From positions 1-64,000 of the forward strand of contig NZ_AGSX01000067.1 in the NCBI RefSeq assembly GCF_000235745.1: DNA of 64,000 nucleotides, read 5' to 3'. The notes below the pieces were generated by a model that worked only from the letters and a program-made list of their open reading frames with translations, did no database searches and was not told the origin of the DNA. The translations under genes were made by a program, and so were the position numbers. Shown piece after piece: positions 1 to 8,698 of the stretch; position 1 is the stretch's first letter; each line of letters opens with the position of its first letter. The stretch comes from Stutzerimonas stutzeri SDM-LAC. Its GTDB lineage: Bacteria; Pseudomonadota; Gammaproteobacteria; Pseudomonadales; Pseudomonadaceae.

Positions 1-747
<747 letters not shown>

Positions 748-855
748 CCGGACACGCAGCCTGGTCAGCCTCGCGTCGGTGGCGACAAGCTGGAGGTGCG
801 CGGCTACATCGGCATCGAGGCGCTGGGGCGCAGCCAGACCTGGGTTCGTCAGTAA
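748..855 (+). pseudogene. C-terminal remnant of a DUF2147 family gene
   Basis: Directly after the norR stop, in the same frame, the sequence reads GDKLEVRGYIGIEALGRSQ (from base 781) and ends TWVRQ with a stop at 853-855. That is the typical end of DUF2147 proteins, small secreted proteins of unknown function. There is no start codon, signal peptide or upstream body of the domain, because norR occupies that place. It looks like the leftover 3' end of a gene whose 5' part was replaced when norR, or the block carrying it, arrived or was rearranged. The match is from memory of the family and is short, about 24 residues. Confidence 0.6.
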
Positions 856-876
856 CGCGATCAACTCGCAGACAGC

Positions 877-901
877 AAAAAGGCGCCCTAAGGCGCCTTT
901 T
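877..901. terminator. Bidirectional rho-independent terminator between norR and typA
   Basis: A perfect 10-bp stem AAAAGGCGCC / GGCGCCTTTT with a CTAA loop is flanked by A and T tracts, so it can act on both strands. It lies 20 bases beyond the typA stop on the minus strand and faces the norR side on the plus strand. Confidence 0.85.
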
Positions 902-920
902 CGTTGCAGCTAAGCGGGAA

Positions 921-2741
921 TCAAGCCTTGGCTTTCTTCGCAGCGCGGTTGCGCTCGCCTTCGTCGAGGATCTTCTTGCGAAGACGGATCGATTTCGGCG
1001 TCACTTCGCACAGCTCATCGTCCTGGATGAATTCCAGAGCCTGCTCCAGCGTGAAGCGAACTGGCGGAACCAGGGCGATGGTTTCGTCCTTGCCCGAAGC
1101 GCGCATGTTGTCGAGCTTCTTGCCCTTGGTCGGGTTCACGCCCATGTCGTTGTCACGGCTGTTCAGGCCGACGATCTGACCGTTGTAGATTTCCTGCCCG
1201 TGCTCGACGAACAGCTTGCCGCGCGCCTGCAGGGTTTCCAGGGAATAGGTCAGTGCCTTGCCGGTATCGATCGACACCAGTACGCCGTTCTGACGGCCGG
1301 ACATCTGGCCGGACTTCATCACGTCGTAACGGTCGAAGATCGAGGTCAGGATGCCTGCACCGTTGGTGATGGTCAGGAACTGGTTACGGAAACCGATCAG
1401 ACCACGGGCCGGGATGTTGTATTCCAGACGCACACGACCCTTGCCATCCGGCACCATGTTGCTCAGATCGCCCTTACGCAGGCCCATCTCTTCCATGACC
1501 TTGCCCTGGGCTTCTTCAGGAATGTCGATGGTGACGTTCTCGAACGGCTCGTGCTTGGCGCCATCGACTTCACGAATGATTACTTCGGGACGGCCTACGC
1601 CCATCTCGAAGCCTTCGCGGCGCATGTTCTCGATCAGTACCGACAGGTGCAGTTCACCACGACCGGAGACCTTGAACTTGTCAGCCGAGTCGCCTTCCTC
1701 GACGCGCAGGGCCACGTTGTACAGCAGCTCCTTGTCCAGGCGCTCCTTGATGTTACGGCTGGTGACGAACTTGCCTTCCTTGCCGCAGAACGGCGAGTCA
1801 TTGACCTGGAAGGTCATGGAAACGGTCGGCTCGTCGACGGTCAGCGGCTTCATCGCTTCGACGTTGTTCTGGTCGCACAGGGTGTCGGAGATGAACAGCT
1901 CGTCGAAACCGCTGATGCAGACGATGTCACCGGCGGTGGCTTCGTCGACGTCGACGCGGTGCAGACCGTGGTGACCCATCAGCTTGAGGATACGGCCGTT
2001 ACGCTTCTTGCCATGCATGTCGATGGCGGTGACCGGGGTGTTCGGCTTGACGCGACCACGGGCGATACGGCCGACACCGATGATGCCGAGGAAGCTGTTG
2101 TAGTCCAGCGCGGAGATCTGCATCTGGAACGGGCCGTCGATATCGACGTTCGGAGCCGGTACGTGGTCGACGATGGCCTGGTACAGCGGCGTCATGTCTT
2201 CGGCCATGTCGGTGTGATCCAGACCGGCGATGCCGTTCAGGGCCGAGGCGTAGACGACCTGGAAGTCCAGCTGCTCTTCGGTGGCGCCGAGGTTGTCGAA
2301 CAGGTCGAAGATCTGATCCAGCACCCAGTCAGGACGCGCGCCCGGACGGTCGACCTTGTTGATCACGACAATCGGGCGCAGGCCGGCTTCGAAGGCCTTC
2401 TTGGTCACGAAGCGGGTTTGCGGCATCGGGCCGTCCTGGGCGTCGACCAGCAGCAGCACGGAGTCGACCATCGACATCACGCGCTCCACTTCACCGCCGA
2501 AGTCGGCGTGGCCGGGGGTGTCGACGATGTTGATGCGGTATTCGTTCCAGCGAATGGCGGTGTTCTTGGCCAGGATGGTGATGCCGCGCTCTTTTTCCTG
2601 GTCGTTGGAGTCCATCACGCGCTCGTCGTTGAGCTCGCCGCGCTCCAGGGTGCCGGACTGACGCAGAAGCTTGTCGACCAGGGTGGTTTTGCCATGGTCA
2701 ACGTGAGCAATGATGGCGATGTTACGTAGATTCTCGATCAC
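921..2741 (-). CDS. typA: Ribosome-associated GTPase TypA/BipA
   Basis: A 606-residue translational GTPase of the EF-G family that binds ribosomes and helps 50S assembly and stress or cold adaptation. Visible GTPase motifs are AHVDHGKT (residues 12-19), the switch I region RGITI (about 52-56), DTPGHADF (74-81) and NKVD (128-131). EF-G-like domains III and V and the BipA-specific C-terminal domain follow. The start is GTG at 2741, giving the usual N-terminus [20 protein letters not shown]. The length matches the family. It is monocistronic here: a strong terminator lies just downstream, and thiI lies 167 bases upstream on the same strand. Confidence 0.97.
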   Translation of the reverse strand: MIENLRNIAIIAHVDHGKTTLVDKLLRQSGTLERGELNDERVMDSNDQEKERGITILAKNTAIRWNEYRINIVDTPGHADFGGEVERVMSMVDSVLLLVDAQDGPMPQTRFVTKKAFEAGLRPIVVINKVDRPGARPDWVLDQIFDLFDNLGATEEQLDFQVVYASALNGIAGLDHTDMAEDMTPLYQAIVDHVPAPNVDIDGPFQMQISALDYNSFLGIIGVGRIARGRVKPNTPVTAIDMHGKKRNGRILKLMGHHGLHRVDVDEATAGDIVCISGFDELFISDTLCDQNNVEAMKPLTVDEPTVSMTFQVNDSPFCGKEGKFVTSRNIKERLDKELLYNVALRVEEGDSADKFKVSGRGELHLSVLIENMRREGFEMGVGRPEVIIREVDGAKHEPFENVTIDIPEEAQGKVMEEMGLRKGDLSNMVPDGKGRVRLEYNIPARGLIGFRNQFLTITNGAGILTSIFDRYDVMKSGQMSGRQNGVLVSIDTGKALTYSLETLQARGKLFVEHGQEIYNGQIVGLNSRDNDMGVNPTKGKKLDNMRASGKDETIALVPPVRFTLEQALEFIQDDELCEVTPKSIRLRKKILDEGERNRAAKKAKA

Positions 2742-2908
2742 AGTAGTGGTCTCGTAGTTGGGATGGACTGCACGGCAAATGCCTCAAGCGGCCCAACGCG
2801 AAAAATTGGATGAAGGGAAGAGCTCGTTAACGACGTGTCGCGGCAATTTAGCCGCGCAGCGGGTCGGGAGGGCGATGGCGGATACTGCCGCCTAGCAGGC
2901 CGGGCTGT

Positions 2909-4363
2909 TTAGCTCGGACGATAAACGCGCACATTGACATGCCCCTCACTCAACAGATGATGAGCATGCAGGCGGCTCATGACACCTTTATCGCAATACA
3001 GCAGGTACTGGCGATTCACGTCCAGCTCCTTGAAACGGTTGTTCAGTGCATAGAACGGCAGCGTATGCACTTCGATGCCCTGCAGTTGCAGAGGTTCGTC
3101 CTCGGCAAGGTCAGGATGGCGAATGTCGAGCACCACCTGCCCGGCACTCGCCTCGATGACTTCTTCAACTTGCAAATCCTGGCCCAGCTCGTCGATCACT
3201 CGGTCGATCGCCACCTGGCGCGTGTTTGCCATGGCGCGCTCGAGCACCGCCATGTCGAACTGCTTCTCTTCGTGTTCGATGCGGTAGCGCTTGGCCTTGG
3301 TGGTCGGGTTCTTCGAGATCACGCCGCAGTACTCGGGCATGTTCTTGGCAAACTCGGCGGTGCCGATTTCGAAGGCGGTATCGATGATGTCCTGTTTGTG
3401 GCTGGCGATCAGTGGTCGCAGCACCAGCATATCGGTGGCCGAGTCGATCACCGACAGATTCGGCAGCGTCTGGCTCGACACCTGGGAAATCGCCTCGCCA
3501 GTGACCAGCGCATCGATATGCAGGCGCTCGGCGATCTGCGTGGAGGCGCGCAGCATCATGCGCTTCAAGACCACGCCCATCTGGCTATTGTCGACCTTCT
3601 CGAGAATCTCGCCGACGACTTCCTCGAAGGGCACGCTGATAAACAGAACGCGGTGAGAGCTGCCGTACTTCTTCCATAGATAGTGGGCGACTTCCATCAC
3701 GCCCAGCTCATGGGCGCGGCCGCCAAGATTGAAGAAGCAGAAATGCGTCATAAGCCCGCGGCGCATCATCTGGTATGCCGCCACAGTGGAGTCGAAGCCG
3801 CCAGACATCAGCACCAGCGTTTGTTCCAGCGCACCCAGCGGATAGCCGCCGATCCCGTCATGCTGGGCATGAACGATGAACAGGCGCTGATCACGAATTT
3901 CCATCCGCACTTCGATTTCCGGCGCCTTCAGCGAAATACCGGCCGCGCCGCATTCCTCGCGCAACCGACTACCGACGAGCCGCTCGACATCCATCGAGCT
4001 GAACGGGTGCTTGCCGGCGCGCTTGCAGCGCACGGCGAAGATCTTGCCAGCCAGCCGATCAGCGAAGTGCGCCTTGCATTTCTCGACGATGTCCTCTGGG
4101 TCGACCAGTGGATACTCGTGGACTTCCAGGCAGTGCGCAATGCCCGGTGTGCAACGCAGGCGCTCGATCATCTGCTGCAGGATTTTCGCGTCGCTGAGCG
4201 CAGTTTCCACCTCAACGTTGTCCCACACCCCTTCCACCCGCAGTTCGGGATCGAGGTCGCGCAGCACGGTGCGGATGTTCTTCGCCAACTGGCGAATGAA
4301 GCCCTTGCGCACCGGCGGGCTCTTGATGGTGATTTCTGGGAATACTTTGACGATCAGCTTCAT
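2909..4363 (-). CDS. thiI: tRNA 4-thiouridine synthetase ThiI with C-terminal rhodanese domain
   Basis: A 484-residue enzyme that adenylates U8 of tRNA and transfers sulfur to give 4-thiouridine; in enterics it also feeds thiazole synthesis. Order of domains: N-terminal ferredoxin-like region, THUMP domain (about 60-165), PP-loop ATPase with SGGFDST (187-193), then a rhodanese domain. The rhodanese active cysteine is in LLYCDKG at residue 457, matching the enteric catalytic position, and the partner cysteine is in EYCGVIS, about residue 344. The long form with rhodanese is the one that accepts sulfur from IscS. The gene is divergent from glnA. Confidence 0.97.
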   Translation of the reverse strand: MKLIVKVFPEITIKSPPVRKGFIRQLAKNIRTVLRDLDPELRVEGVWDNVEVETALSDAKILQQMIERLRCTPGIAHCLEVHEYPLVDPEDIVEKCKAHFADRLAGKIFAVRCKRAGKHPFSSMDVERLVGSRLREECGAAGISLKAPEIEVRMEIRDQRLFIVHAQHDGIGGYPLGALEQTLVLMSGGFDSTVAAYQMMRRGLMTHFCFFNLGGRAHELGVMEVAHYLWKKYGSSHRVLFISVPFEEVVGEILEKVDNSQMGVVLKRMMLRASTQIAERLHIDALVTGEAISQVSSQTLPNLSVIDSATDMLVLRPLIASHKQDIIDTAFEIGTAEFAKNMPEYCGVISKNPTTKAKRYRIEHEEKQFDMAVLERAMANTRQVAIDRVIDELGQDLQVEEVIEASAGQVVLDIRHPDLAEDEPLQLQGIEVHTLPFYALNNRFKELDVNRQYLLYCDKGVMSRLHAHHLLSEGHVNVRVYRPS

Positions 4364-4491
4364 GGAAACAGCGCGTGCGCTGGCAAGGCGTGAAAAGAGG
4401 GGGGCGGAGTATATCGGAAATTGATCAAGCTTTAGGCAGTTTTATCAAACGCACCTTATGCGCACTCAAATTGAACAACCCCAAGCAACGT

Positions 4492-4508
4492 TGCACCAAT
4501 ACAGTGCA
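4492..4508 (+). promoter_or_regulatory. NtrC binding site upstream of glnA
   Basis: TGCACCAATACAGTGCA matches the NtrC consensus TGCACC-N5-GGTGCA at 11 of 12 specified bases, with the correct 5-base spacer. Its centre is about 105 bases upstream of the -12 element, the normal range for an enhancer acting by DNA looping. Confidence 0.8.
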
Positions 4509-4591
4509 GGAAAACACTGCCGTGCGGCGTCGCGCGTCGCGCCTGCACGGCAAGACCCCGTCAGCAGGCATCAAGCGCCAATACAGAGCGC

Positions 4592-4607
4592 TGGCATGCA
4601 ATTTGCT
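4592..4607 (+). promoter_or_regulatory. Sigma-54 promoter of glnA
   Basis: TGGCATGCAATTTGCT carries GG at 4593-4594 and GC at 4605-4606 with the required 10 bases between. It differs from the TGGCAC-N5-TTGCW consensus at one listed base. Predicted transcription start is about 4618, leaving a leader of about 80 bases before glnA. Confidence 0.85.
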
Positions 4608-4700
4608 CCCTTGTGAGGCAGATCGCCTTGGCGGAACATCGCCGCCCGGCTTCACCCTGATTCGGAAGCGCCAGTCAGCTTCCACCACTTGGAGAACACC

Positions 4701-6107
4701 ATGTCGAAGTCGCTTCAACTGATCAAAGATTACGATGTGAAGTGGATTGATCTGCGCTTCACTGATACCAAAGGCAAGCAGCACCACGTCACCATCCCGG
4801 CTCGTGATGCCCACGACGAAGATTTCTTTGAGCACGGCAAGATGTTCGACGGCTCCTCCATCCATGGCTGGAAGGGCATCGAAGCGTCCGACATGATCCT
4901 GATGCCGGTCGACGAGACTGCCGTGCTGGACCCGTTCACCGAAGAGCCGACCCTGATCCTGGTCTGCGATATCGTCGAGCCGAGCACCATGCAGGGTTAC
5001 GACCGTGACCCGCGCTCGATCGCCAAGCGCGCCGAGGAGTTCCTCAAGTCCACCGGCATCGGCGACACCGTATTCGTCGGCCCGGAGCCCGAGTTCTTCA
5101 TCTTCGACGAAGTGAAGTTCAAGTCCGACATCTCCGGCTCGATGTTCAAGATTTACTCCGAGCAGGGCTCCTGGATGACCGACCAGGACGTCGAAGGCGG
5201 CAACAAGGGCCATCGCCCAGCCGTCAAGGGCGGTTACTTCCCGGTTCCCCCGTGCGACCACGACCACGAAATCCGTACGGCCATGTGCAACGCCATGGAA
5301 GAGATGGGCCTGGTCATCGAAGTGCACCACCACGAAGTGGCGACTGCCGGCCAGAACGAAATCGGCGTGAAGTTCAACACGCTGGTTGCGAAGGCTGACG
5401 AAGTCCAGACCCTGAAGTATTGCGTGCACAACGTGGCCGATGCCTATGGCAAGACAGCGACCTTCATGCCGAAGCCGCTGTACGGCGACAACGGTTCGGG
5501 CATGCACGTGCACATGTCCATCTCCAAGGATGGCAAGAACACCTTCTCCGGCGAAGGCTATGCCGGCCTGTCCGATACCGCGCTGTACTTCATCGGCGGC
5601 ATCATCAAGCACGGCAAGGCGCTGAACGGTTTCACCAACCCGTCGACCAACTCCTACAAGCGTCTGGTCCCGGGTTTCGAAGCTCCGGTTATGCTGGCCT
5701 ACTCGGCTCGCAACCGCTCCGCCTCGATCCGTATTCCGTACGTCTCCAGCCCGAAAGCCCGCCGTATCGAAGCGCGCTTCCCGGACCCGGCCGCCAACCC
5801 CTACCTGTGCTTCGCCGCACTGCTGATGGCTGGTCTGGACGGCATCCAGAACAAGATTCACCCTGGCGATGCCGCTGACAAGAACCTGTACGATCTGCCG
5901 CCGGAAGAAGGCAAGCTGATCCCGCAGGTCTGCGGAAGCCTGAAGGAAGCGCTGGAAGAACTCGACAAGGGCCGTGCGTTCCTGACCAAGGGCGGCGTGT
6001 TCAGCGACGACTTCATCGATGCCTACCTCGAGCTGAAGAGCGAGGAAGAAATCAAGGTCCGCACCTTCGTGCATCCGCTGGAATACGACCTGTACTACAG
6101 CGTCTAA
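4701..6107 (+). CDS. glnA: Type I glutamine synthetase
   Basis: A 468-residue enzyme that makes glutamine from glutamate, ammonia and ATP; it forms a dodecamer in the cytoplasm. The start is ATG at 4701, six bases after a GGAG site; an in-frame TTG at 4689 overlaps that site and is not used. Visible signatures include the beta-grasp WIDLRF region, the metal and ATP motifs GPEPEFF and GSGMHVHMS, and the adenylylation tyrosine in NLYDLPPEE at residue 397, so it is of the adenylylated GSI-beta type. An NtrC site and sigma-54 promoter precede it and a terminator follows, so it is transcribed alone and separately from ntrBC. Confidence 0.99.
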   Translation: MSKSLQLIKDYDVKWIDLRFTDTKGKQHHVTIPARDAHDEDFFEHGKMFDGSSIHGWKGIEASDMILMPVDETAVLDPFTEEPTLILVCDIVEPSTMQGYDRDPRSIAKRAEEFLKSTGIGDTVFVGPEPEFFIFDEVKFKSDISGSMFKIYSEQGSWMTDQDVEGGNKGHRPAVKGGYFPVPPCDHDHEIRTAMCNAMEEMGLVIEVHHHEVATAGQNEIGVKFNTLVAKADEVQTLKYCVHNVADAYGKTATFMPKPLYGDNGSGMHVHMSISKDGKNTFSGEGYAGLSDTALYFIGGIIKHGKALNGFTNPSTNSYKRLVPGFEAPVMLAYSARNRSASIRIPYVSSPKARRIEARFPDPAANPYLCFAALLMAGLDGIQNKIHPGDAADKNLYDLPPEEGKLIPQVCGSLKEALEELDKGRAFLTKGGVFSDDFIDAYLELKSEEEIKVRTFVHPLEYDLYYSV

Positions 6108-6124
6108 GCCAGTTTGCGTGACTG

Positions 6125-6149
6125 AAAAGCCTCCTTCGGGAGGCTTTTT
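6125..6149 (+). terminator. glnA terminator
   Basis: Stem GCCTCC / GGAGGC closed by a TTCG tetraloop and followed by five T residues, 18 bases past the glnA stop. It separates glnA from the DUF4124 and ntrBC genes. Confidence 0.9.
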
Positions 6150-6289
6150 CGTTTCTGCGGTGTCACTAGCCAGCAACCCACGTTACGGCAAGCGGCCGCA
6201 GTGGCGTCGATCGCAAATCGCAACGGTTGCACTTGCCTAGCCGCCGGAGCGGTGCAAGGCTTCCAATCATCCCTAACGCGGAGCTTCCT

Positions 6290-6817
6290 ATGCGCATTGC
6301 ATTGTTCAGCCTGCTGCTCATCGTCATCGCCCCCGCCATGGCGCAGATCTACAAATACACCGACGACAAGGGCAACACTGTCTTCACCAATCAACCTCCC
6401 GAGGGCGTCGAGGCAAACGCTGTCGATCTTCCACCCGCCAACACCGTGAACATCCAGACGCCCGACGCCCCGCCACCGCTTGCCAACGAGCAACGCAGCG
6501 AGGGACAACGGCAGCCCTATCGAAGCCTCGCAATCGGCGGCATCCCGGATGAGCAGGCGTTGCGAGCCAACAGCGGCACCTTTGTCGTTAACGCCCAACT
6601 CGATCCGCCGCTAAAGCCGGGCCACCAGATCCGCTTCCTGCTCGACGGCGTTCCCCAGGCAGAACCCAGCACCACGACTGCACTGCAGCTGACCAACGTG
6701 GATCGCGGAACCCACCTGCTCGAAGTGCAGGTGCTCAGCGGTGGGCAGGTCGTGCAGCAGGCCGAGGAACAATTCACCGTTCAGCGGGTGCACACTTCAA
6801 GCCCGGCACGCCGATGA
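6290..6817 (+). CDS. DUF4124 domain secreted protein (first of a tandem pair)
   Basis: A 175-residue protein of unknown function. A cleavable signal peptide is clear (residues 1-18, cut before QIYKY). The DUF4124 motif follows: IYKYTDDKGNTVFTNQPPEG. A second region (about 85-165) looks like a beta-sandwich, with LDPPLKPGHQIRFLLDG and VDRGTHLLEVQV. Start ATG 6290 is chosen because it begins the signal peptide and has GGAG at 6280-6283. The stop overlaps the start of the next gene (ATGA), and the two proteins are diverged copies of each other. Likely periplasmic. Lying between glnA and ntrBC suggests, but does not show, a link to nitrogen control. Confidence 0.85.
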   Translation: MRIALFSLLLIVIAPAMAQIYKYTDDKGNTVFTNQPPEGVEANAVDLPPANTVNIQTPDAPPPLANEQRSEGQRQPYRSLAIGGIPDEQALRANSGTFVVNAQLDPPLKPGHQIRFLLDGVPQAEPSTTTALQLTNVDRGTHLLEVQVLSGGQVVQQAEEQFTVQRVHTSSPARR

Positions 6818-7446
6818 GGCGCGCTTTGCGGCTTGGCCTGTTCGGCCTGTTGCTGACCCTCGCGCTACCCGCTGGCGCGGCGATCTACAGTTATATCGAC
6901 GCCGAGGGTAATCGAGTTTTTACCGATCGCCCCGCGGGCCACGCAGCCGAACCGGTCGAGACCAGACCGGCCAACAGCATGGCAGCCCAGCCCGTGCCGC
7001 CACTGAAGCAGGCGATCAAGGTGCTCAAGCCAACCATGCCCGGCTACACCTTGATCGATATCGTGCAACCCGTTGCCGATGCCACCATCCGCAACAATGC
7101 CGGCGAGCTGACAGTCAGCGTGACCAGTAATCCCGCTTTGCATCCCGGTCACCAATATCGCGTGTTACTCGATGGCGCCCCGGCAGGCGCGCCGGGCGAG
7201 AGCCCTGTAGTGATGCTGCAAAACGTCGACCGAGGCAGCCACCAGCTGATGGTCGACGTTATCGATAGTCAAGGTGAGAGCCTGCAGTCCAGCGCGCCCC
7301 GTGTATTCCACATGATGCGCACCTCTCTTGCGCAGCGCCGCATGGTCAACCCATGCAAGAAGGGCGACTACGGCGTCCGCCCCGAGTGCGCGTTGAAAGA
7401 CAAGCCGAAGGAAAAGAAAGACATTCCATTCGTGCCCTTTCTATGA
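6814..7446 (+). CDS. DUF4124 domain secreted protein (second of a tandem pair)
   Basis: A 210-residue paralogue of the upstream gene, translationally coupled to it through an ATGA overlap. The signal peptide is residues 1-22 (cut before AIYSY). The DUF4124 motif IYSYIDAEGNRVFTDRPAG is followed by a beta-sandwich-like region sharing LHPGHQYRVLLDG and VDRGSHQLMVDV with its neighbour. The C-terminus is a short charged tail rich in lysine (KDKPKEKKD) with two cysteines in NPCKKGDYGVRPECAL that could form a disulfide in the periplasm. Function unknown. Confidence 0.85.
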   Translation: MRRALRLGLFGLLLTLALPAGAAIYSYIDAEGNRVFTDRPAGHAAEPVETRPANSMAAQPVPPLKQAIKVLKPTMPGYTLIDIVQPVADATIRNNAGELTVSVTSNPALHPGHQYRVLLDGAPAGAPGESPVVMLQNVDRGSHQLMVDVIDSQGESLQSSAPRVFHMMRTSLAQRRMVNPCKKGDYGVRPECALKDKPKEKKDIPFVPFL

Positions 7447-7454
7447 TCATTCTA

Positions 7455-7471
7455 TGCACCGGAATGGTGCA
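7455..7471 (+). promoter_or_regulatory. Perfect NtrC binding site upstream of ntrBC
   Basis: TGCACCGGAATGGTGCA equals the NtrC consensus TGCACC-N5-GGTGCA at every specified base. The symmetry extends outwards through 7451-7475. It sits between the second DUF4124 gene and ntrB. No T tract follows, so an operator is a better reading than a terminator. Confidence 0.8.
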
Positions 7472-7566
7472 TAGAGTCAGTCATCTGATTTAGCGCTGCC
7501 CTTCCTCGTTCGACGCCCTGCTCTGGAGCCCTAGAGCTCCCGGCGCCGTGCCCGAAATGGTGCGCA

Positions 7567-7583
7567 TTGGTTTGCTTCTTGCA
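7567..7583 (+). promoter_or_regulatory. Candidate sigma-54 promoter of ntrBC
   Basis: TTGGTTTGCTTCTTGCA has GG (7569-7570) and GC (7581-7582) exactly 10 bases apart, with good -24 (TTGG) and -12 (TTGCA) cores but a weak CAC part. Its -12 element is about 118 bases downstream of the NtrC palindrome, close to the glnA arrangement. Predicted start is about 7594, 22 bases before ntrB. Confidence 0.5.
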
Positions 7584-7615
7584 TTTGCTGCCTTACACCC
7601 CGGACGCAGACTGCC

Positions 7616-8698
7616 ATGATCAACGAAGCCCTACAGCGCCTGCTGATCGACAATCTCACCACCGCCACCCTGCTGCTGAATTCAAGGTTGCGCCTGGAAT
7701 ACATGAATCCCGCTGCCGAGATGCTGCTGGCAGTCAGCGGCCAGCGCAGCCACGGCCAGTTCATCAGCGAACTCTTCACTGAATCGTCCGAAGCCTTGGC
7801 CGCATTGCGCCTCGCTGTCGAACAAGCACATCCATTCACCAAGCGGGAAGCGACACTGACCTCCGCCAGCGGGCAGTCGCTGACCGTGGACTACGCCGTG
7901 ACGCCGGTACTGACGAAGCAGGAGACGATGCTCCTGCTGGAAGTGCTGCCACGCGACCGGCTACTGCGTATCACCAAGGAAGAGGCGCAGCTATCCAAGC
8001 AGGAAACCACCAAGATGCTGGTGCGTGGCCTCGCCCATGAGATCAAGAATCCGCTCGGTGGTATACGCGGTGCAGCCCAGCTGCTGGCACGCGAACTACC
8101 CGAAGAGCACCTCAAGGACTACACCGAAGTCATTATCGAGGAGGCTGATCGCCTGCGAAATCTGGTCGACCGTATGCTCGGGTCGAACAAGCTGCCATCG
8201 CTGGCCGTGACCAACATTCACGAGATTCTCGAACATGTCGCCAGCCTGATCGAAGCCGAATGCCAGGGCAGCCTCATTTTGGTGCGCGACTATGACCCGA
8301 GCATTCCCGAGGTGCTGATGGATCGCGAACAGATGATTCAGGCCGTGCTCAACATCATGCGCAACGCCATGCAGGCGCTTGCCGGGCAATCCGAACTGGG
8401 GCTCGGCCGCCTGACGCTGCGCACTCGCTCGCTGCGCCAATTCACCATTGGCCATATCCGCCATCGCCTGGTGGCGCGAATCGAAATCATCGACAACGGC
8501 CCGGGCATCCCCGCCGAACTGCAGAACACCCTCTTCTACCCGATGGTCAGCGGCCGCCCTGACGGCACCGGGCTGGGCCTGGCCATCACCCAGAACATCA
8601 TCAGCCAGCACCAGGGCCTGATCGAATGCGAAAGCCATCCCGGGCATACCGCGTTCTCGATCTTCCTACCGCTGGAACAAGGAGCACCAACCGCATGA
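7616..8698 (+). CDS. ntrB: Nitrogen regulation sensor histidine kinase/phosphatase NtrB (NR II)
   Basis: A 360-residue soluble kinase that phosphorylates NtrC under nitrogen limitation and, with PII, dephosphorylates it in nitrogen excess. An N-terminal PAS domain (about 1-110) is followed by the H box GLAHEIKNPLGG with His141, the N box NIMRNAMQAL (246-255), G1 DNGPGIP (293-299) and G2 GTGLGLAI (317-324). No membrane segments are seen, as expected. The stop overlaps the ntrC start (ATGA), so the two are translationally coupled. An NtrC palindrome and possible sigma-54 promoter lie upstream, suggesting autoregulation. Confidence 0.97.
   Translation: MINEALQRLLIDNLTTATLLLNSRLRLEYMNPAAEMLLAVSGQRSHGQFISELFTESSEALAALRLAVEQAHPFTKREATLTSASGQSLTVDYAVTPVLTKQETMLLLEVLPRDRLLRITKEEAQLSKQETTKMLVRGLAHEIKNPLGGIRGAAQLLARELPEEHLKDYTEVIIEEADRLRNLVDRMLGSNKLPSLAVTNIHEILEHVASLIEAECQGSLILVRDYDPSIPEVLMDREQMIQAVLNIMRNAMQALAGQSELGLGRLTLRTRSLRQFTIGHIRHRLVARIEIIDNGPGIPAELQNTLFYPMVSGRPDGTGLGLAITQNIISQHQGLIECESHPGHTAFSIFLPLEQGAPTA

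Larger units (their letters stand above)
4364..4700 (+). promoter_or_regulatory. thiI-glnA intergenic control region
   Basis: These 337 bases hold no gene. They contain an NtrC palindrome (4492-4508), a 12-bp interrupted inverted repeat (4518-4552), a sigma-54 promoter (4592-4607) and the glnA ribosome binding site GGAG (4691-4694). Confidence 0.8.

Noticed and set aside
4417-4434. TTGATCAA as an Anr/Fnr box near thiI
   Set aside because: An Anr box needs TTGAT-N4-ATCAA; here the halves overlap with no spacer.
4425-6176. Open frame of 583 codons opposite glnA
   Set aside because: Antisense shadow of a highly expressed, codon-biased gene; no ribosome site or domain seen.
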